This document shows, piece by piece, positions 31,761 to 34,729 of a DNA stretch of 34,729 nt (positions are counted from its first letter, which is position 1; every line of letters begins with the position of its first letter). The notes beneath the pieces were generated by a model, which was not told the origin of the DNA, ran no database searches, and was given only the letters and a program-made list of their open reading frames with translations. Both the position numbers and the translations under genes were made by a program. Location of the stretch: positions 1 through 34,729 of the forward strand of contig CAJUFH010000027.1 in NCBI GenBank assembly GCA_910585755.1. Reading direction: 5' to 3'. Source of the DNA: an uncultured Muribaculaceae bacterium. GTDB taxonomy: Bacteria; Bacteroidota; Bacteroidia; Bacteroidales; Muribaculaceae.

Positions 31761-32552
31761 TCAGGAGGCCGGCTTCCGCGGGTATTTGCGCCGCCAGGAG
31801 TCGACTTTAAGTCGGATTACCCCGAAAAGGGCCTCGCCGAAGATTCCCGTCGACATTTTGGAGGTTCCGAGCACGCGGTTGACGAACACAATAGGGACCT
31901 CGCCGACGCGGAAGCCGCATTTGTGGGCGGTGAACTTCATCTCGATCTGGAAAGCGTAGCCCTTGAAGCGGATTTTGTCAAGCTCCATCGTGCGTAGCAC
32001 TTCTGCGCGGTAACAGGCGAATCCGGCGGTTGTGTCCTGAACAGGCATCCCGGTAACCAGCCGGACGTACTTGGAGGCGAAATAGCTCATAAGCACGCGC
32101 CCCATCGGCCAGTTTACAACGTTGACTCCCGTCAGGTAGCGCGAGCCGACCGCCATGTCCATCCTGCCGGAGGCGACAGCCTCTCGGAGCTTCAGCAGGT
32201 CGGCGGGGTTATGGGAGAAGTCAGCGTCCATCTCGAAGATGTACTCGTAGCCCTCGTCAAGCGAGCGACGGAATCCCTCGATATAGGCTGTTCCGAGACC
32301 GAGCTTGCCGGAACGTTCGATGAGCATCACGCGGCCCGGATGTTGGTTCATCTTTTCTTTGACGATAGCCGCGGTTCCGTCGGGGGAATTGTCGTCAACG
32401 ACAAGGACGTCGAATTTCACCGGTAGAGCAAGCACTGCCTCGATGATAGCGGCGGCGTTTTCCCGCTCGTTATACATTGGGATTATCACCACGGAGTCGC
32501 TGCCGCTCCGCGCGGCGGCTCCGGGTTGTGTCGTTGTCACATTGCTGCTCAT
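31761..32552 (-). CDS. GT2 polyprenol-phosphate mannosyltransferase-like
   Basis: A 263-residue GT2 protein close to dolichol-phosphate mannose synthase. Visible are VIIPMYNERENAAAIIEAV (about 23-41), VVDDNSPDGTAAIV (the first Asp motif), FEMDADFSHNP (the DxD-type motif) and a C-terminal RVLGTSKMSTGIFGEAL. Such enzymes load mannose or another hexose onto polyprenyl phosphate for use outside the membrane. The frame extends one codon to a TTG at 32555. The ATG at 32552 is preferred. It could use GDP-mannose made by the divergent gene at 33589, by inference. Confidence 0.88.
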   Translation of the reverse strand: MSSNVTTTQPGAAARSGSDSVVIIPMYNERENAAAIIEAVLALPVKFDVLVVDDNSPDGTAAIVKEKMNQHPGRVMLIERSGKLGLGTAYIEGFRRSLDEGYEYIFEMDADFSHNPADLLKLREAVASGRMDMAVGSRYLTGVNVVNWPMGRVLMSYFASKYVRLVTGMPVQDTTAGFACYRAEVLRTMELDKIRFKGYAFQIEMKFTAHKCGFRVGEVPIVFVNRVLGTSKMSTGIFGEALFGVIRLKVDSWRRKYPRKPAS

Positions 32553-32612
32553 CAAGCTGTGTCGGTTTATTTTTGCAATGCAAAGTTACGAACCTATTTC
32601 AACAAGGCCAAA

Positions 32613-33386
32613 TTATCGGGTCTGTTTTTTCGATTCGGGCGCGGCCGGAGGGTAGCCCAGGCGACTCAGGATGGCCGCCACGTGGGGGGTGGGGCGGAGG
32701 GAGTAGGCTTTCCCGAGGTATTCGGCTGCCAGCGAGGCTTCCGGTGAACCGGGAAGCGCGTCAAGCGCGTACAAGTTTCCCAGCTCCAGCAGCGCCGGAT
32801 AGTTGTCGGGGTCGAGGCGTAGGACTTCCCCGTATGTTGCGACCGAGGCCTCTTTTGCCCCTGTCAGCATCTGTCCCTGGGCCTTGGTCGATAGGAATCC
32901 GATGTTGTCGGGTGCGCCTTGCAGCATAATGTCTGCGTACGCCACCATGTTGCGCCCGTCGCGTCGGAAGGAATAATAGCGCAGGAGATAGGCGTTGACC
33001 GTGCGCCGCATCCAGGGATGCTCCTTCTTTATGTCGAGCAGCAGGCGCTCGTAAAGGTCGGTACGTCCCAGCTCGAAGCTCGTTGAGCGTACGCGGGAGA
33101 ATACCGAGTCGAAGGGCACATGGTTGTCGAGCGCCATAGAGAAGAGCCTGATGCCGGCCGCGGTATCCCCGGCCATTGTGCTTGAGACAATCGCCCGGCC
33201 GTAGGTCGCGGGGATGTGGGGCTTCTCGTCGAGCATGAGGTCGTAGGTCGCCGCGGCCTGAGCCCATTCCTTCTGGTCGAAGAAACGGTCGGCCTTAATC
33301 TCGAGCTGAGGGTAAGGGCTTACTGCCAAGGAGGTTAAAGCTGCTGCCGCGGAGGCGGATAATATAAGGCTGCGTAGTTGTCGCAT
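32613..33386 (-). CDS. TPR-repeat secreted protein
   Basis: A 257-residue protein with a signal-like N-terminus (about 1-22) and helical repeats of TPR type. Typical segments are QKEWAQAAATYDLMLDEKPH and ASVATYGEVLRLDPDNYPAL, with the consensus spacing of small and aromatic residues. The C-terminal RPTPHVAAILSRLGY is helical. TPR proteins mediate protein binding. No partner can be named. It diverges from the guanylyltransferase gene. Confidence 0.75.
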   Translation of the reverse strand: MRQLRSLILSASAAAALTSLAVSPYPQLEIKADRFFDQKEWAQAAATYDLMLDEKPHIPATYGRAIVSSTMAGDTAAGIRLFSMALDNHVPFDSVFSRVRSTSFELGRTDLYERLLLDIKKEHPWMRRTVNAYLLRYYSFRRDGRNMVAYADIMLQGAPDNIGFLSTKAQGQMLTGAKEASVATYGEVLRLDPDNYPALLELGNLYALDALPGSPEASLAAEYLGKAYSLRPTPHVAAILSRLGYPPAAPESKKQTR

Positions 33387-33479
33387 AATGTCGGCACGAA
33401 TTTGCGTTCTAATGGCTGTTGTTAAAACAACCCTTCCGTTCGTATTGTTCGGCGAAGTTAAAAAAATAATCCCGATTTC

Positions 33480-33510
33480 TTGCTGTATGGCGGGAAAAGT
33501 GCTAACTTAG
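33480..33510 (+). promoter_or_regulatory. Possible promoter for the guanylyltransferase gene
   Basis: TTG (33480-33482), 20 bp, then TAACTTAG (33503-33510) resembles the consensus with a weaker -7 box. The leader to the ATG at 33589 would be about 70 bases. Another TAACTTCG lies on the minus strand (33460-33453) for the TPR gene, without a clear -33. Confidence 0.4.
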
Positions 33511-33588
33511 CGAAGCGTAATTACTGACATGCCAGTCCGTGCCGCCCCGGCGGCGCGAGAGAAGAGAATATTAATCAAACAGGACACC

Positions 33589-34674
33589 ATGGTTAATCCC
33601 CACCGCTATTGTGTGATTATGTGCGGCGGAATCGGCAGCCGCTTTTGGCCCTACAGCCGTTCGTTGCGACCCAAACAGTTTATCGATTTCTTAGGCACCG
33701 GGCGGTCGCTGTTGCAGATGAGCTACGACCGTATCCTCGATATAGTACCCCGGGAAAATATCATTATCATTACCAACGAGCAGTACGCCGTGCTCGTGCG
33801 CGAGCAGCTTCCCGAGCTGGCGGCCGACCAGGTCCTTCTTGAACCGGCCCGACGCAACACGGCTCCCTGTATCGCCTGGGCGGCATGCCATATCGCGGCC
33901 CGCGACCCGGAGGCGAGCATAATCGTGACTCCCAGCGACCATCTGATTACGCGCGAGAAACTGTTTCTCGACTCCGTGACCGAGGGGTTCGCTTTCGTCG
34001 AGGAGAACGACGCCTTGCTGACACTCGGCATAAAGCCAACCCGGCCTGAAACAGGCTACGGCTACATCCAGGTAGGCCCCGTTGTCGCGGGGGATATTCA
34101 CAAGGTCAAGACTTTTACTGAGAAACCCCGTCTCGAGCTGGCGGAGGTATTCGTCGAGAGCGGGGAGTTCTTCTGGAACTCCGGCATATTCCTCTGGAAG
34201 GCAAGCACGATTATCAGCGCTCTGAAAGAGTGCGCCCCGGATGTCGCCAACACATTCGAACGAGGCGCGGGGCTATACGGCACTCCGGCGGAAGCGGAGT
34301 TTATCCGGGAGAATTTTCCGGGCTGCATGAGCATATCGATTGACTTTGCGGTTATGGAGAAGGCGCGCAACGTCTATGTCGAGTGTGTCAATTTCGGCTG
34401 GAGCGACCTCGGCACCTGGAGCACTCTGTACGATAACTCCCCGAAGAACCGCGACGGCAATGTCACTCAGAATTGCAGCGTCCTGGCCTACAACTCTACC
34501 GGCAACATGTTCGCCGTCAACGACGGAGGGAAGCTCGTTGTCGTCGATGGACTGAAGGACTATATCATCGCGGATGCGGGGGATGTGCTCCTGATTTGCC
34601 CGCTGGCGGAAGAGCAGCGCATCAAGCAGATGGTGAACGACGCGAAGCTCGCCCACGGCGACAAATACCTCTAA
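33589..34674 (+). CDS. manC: Mannose-1-phosphate guanylyltransferase
   Basis: A 361-residue nucleotidyltransferase making GDP-mannose from mannose-1-phosphate and GTP. The signature IMCGGIGSRFWPYSRSLRPK (about 10-29) and KTFTEKP (about 181-187) with NSGIFLWK are as in the family. It lacks the fused isomerase domain found in bifunctional ManC, so it is the short, GMP-only form. An upstream ATG at 33529 would add 20 residues of unlikely sequence. The start at 33589 gives the standard N-terminus MVNPHRYCVIMCGG. GDP-mannose feeds surface glycans and GDP-fucose. Confidence 0.93.
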   Translation: MVNPHRYCVIMCGGIGSRFWPYSRSLRPKQFIDFLGTGRSLLQMSYDRILDIVPRENIIIITNEQYAVLVREQLPELAADQVLLEPARRNTAPCIAWAACHIAARDPEASIIVTPSDHLITREKLFLDSVTEGFAFVEENDALLTLGIKPTRPETGYGYIQVGPVVAGDIHKVKTFTEKPRLELAEVFVESGEFFWNSGIFLWKASTIISALKECAPDVANTFERGAGLYGTPAEAEFIRENFPGCMSISIDFAVMEKARNVYVECVNFGWSDLGTWSTLYDNSPKNRDGNVTQNCSVLAYNSTGNMFAVNDGGKLVVVDGLKDYIIADAGDVLLICPLAEEQRIKQMVNDAKLAHGDKYL

Positions 34675-34729
34675 TTTCGGGTCAAGCCGAAATCCCGGTG
34701 CATAAATTTTGTGGAAAGTGTTAAATTTG

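Noticed and set aside
34722..34729. TAAATTTG at the very end resembling a -7 promoter box
   Set aside because: No -33 box at the right distance, and the downstream gene is outside the window.

Overview
The window looks like chromosomal DNA of a high-GC member of the Bacteroidales, most like Muribaculaceae or a relative. This is inferred, not tested. The support is the Bacteroidetes-type promoters (a TTG/TTTG box about 20 bp before TAnnTTTG), a Wzi/glycine-lipid/PCMD/DUF3098 gene set, lipoproteins with acidic residues after the lipidated Cys, and the ftsX-DUF3098-uppP-truB-queA order. No rRNA, tRNA, CRISPR array, transposase or intact prophage was seen.

Layout. (1) Positions 1-325 are non-coding with GC-rich hairpins. 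(2) 326-8880, minus strand: a tightly packed envelope operon read right to left. It holds two glycine-lipid acyltransferases (GlsA and GlsB type), a Wzi-type outer-membrane protein, a small lipoprotein, a LegB-type sugar-nucleotide dehydratase, an ATP-grasp protein and a NeuB-type nonulosonate synthase, then prmC and recX. A roughly 100-bp repeat sits between the ATP-grasp gene and neuB. (3) 8995-11326, plus strand: a GT42/DUF115-like Rossmann protein, a YigZ/IMPACT protein, and an AT-richer KilA-N gene carrying a perfect 26-bp palindrome inside its coding sequence. (4) 11381-19660, minus strand: a ten-gene run ftsX, DUF3098, uppP, truB, queA, DUF2148, comF, GT90, LtaS-like. It mixes division, undecaprenyl phosphate recycling, tRNA modification and surface polymer functions. 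(5) 19835-22962, minus strand: a three-gene surface operon (lipoprotein, PCMD lipoprotein, beta-barrel). (6) miaB on the minus strand and an acetyl-CoA hydrolase/transferase on the plus strand diverge from a palindromic promoter region. (7) 26300-28806, plus strand: rplY, pth, an S4 RNA-binding protein and a small secreted protein, ending in a perfect 18-bp hairpin. A second copy of the dispersed repeat lies between pth and the S4 gene. (8) 28938-33386, minus strand: a YciO-type protein, a SUI1/YciH factor, a lipoprotein, dihydroorotase, a dolichol-phosphate-mannose-synthase-like GT2 and a TPR protein. A mannose-1-phosphate guanylyltransferase diverges on the plus strand.

Most genes are housekeeping or envelope genes. 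The less ordinary items are the KilA-N gene whose internal palindrome encodes the same octapeptide on both strands, the two-copy dispersed hairpin repeat, the coupling of glycine-lipid synthesis, Wzi and nonulosonate genes in one operon, and a sialyltransferase-like protein diverging from that operon. No complete, clearly new multi-gene system could be demonstrated from sequence alone.
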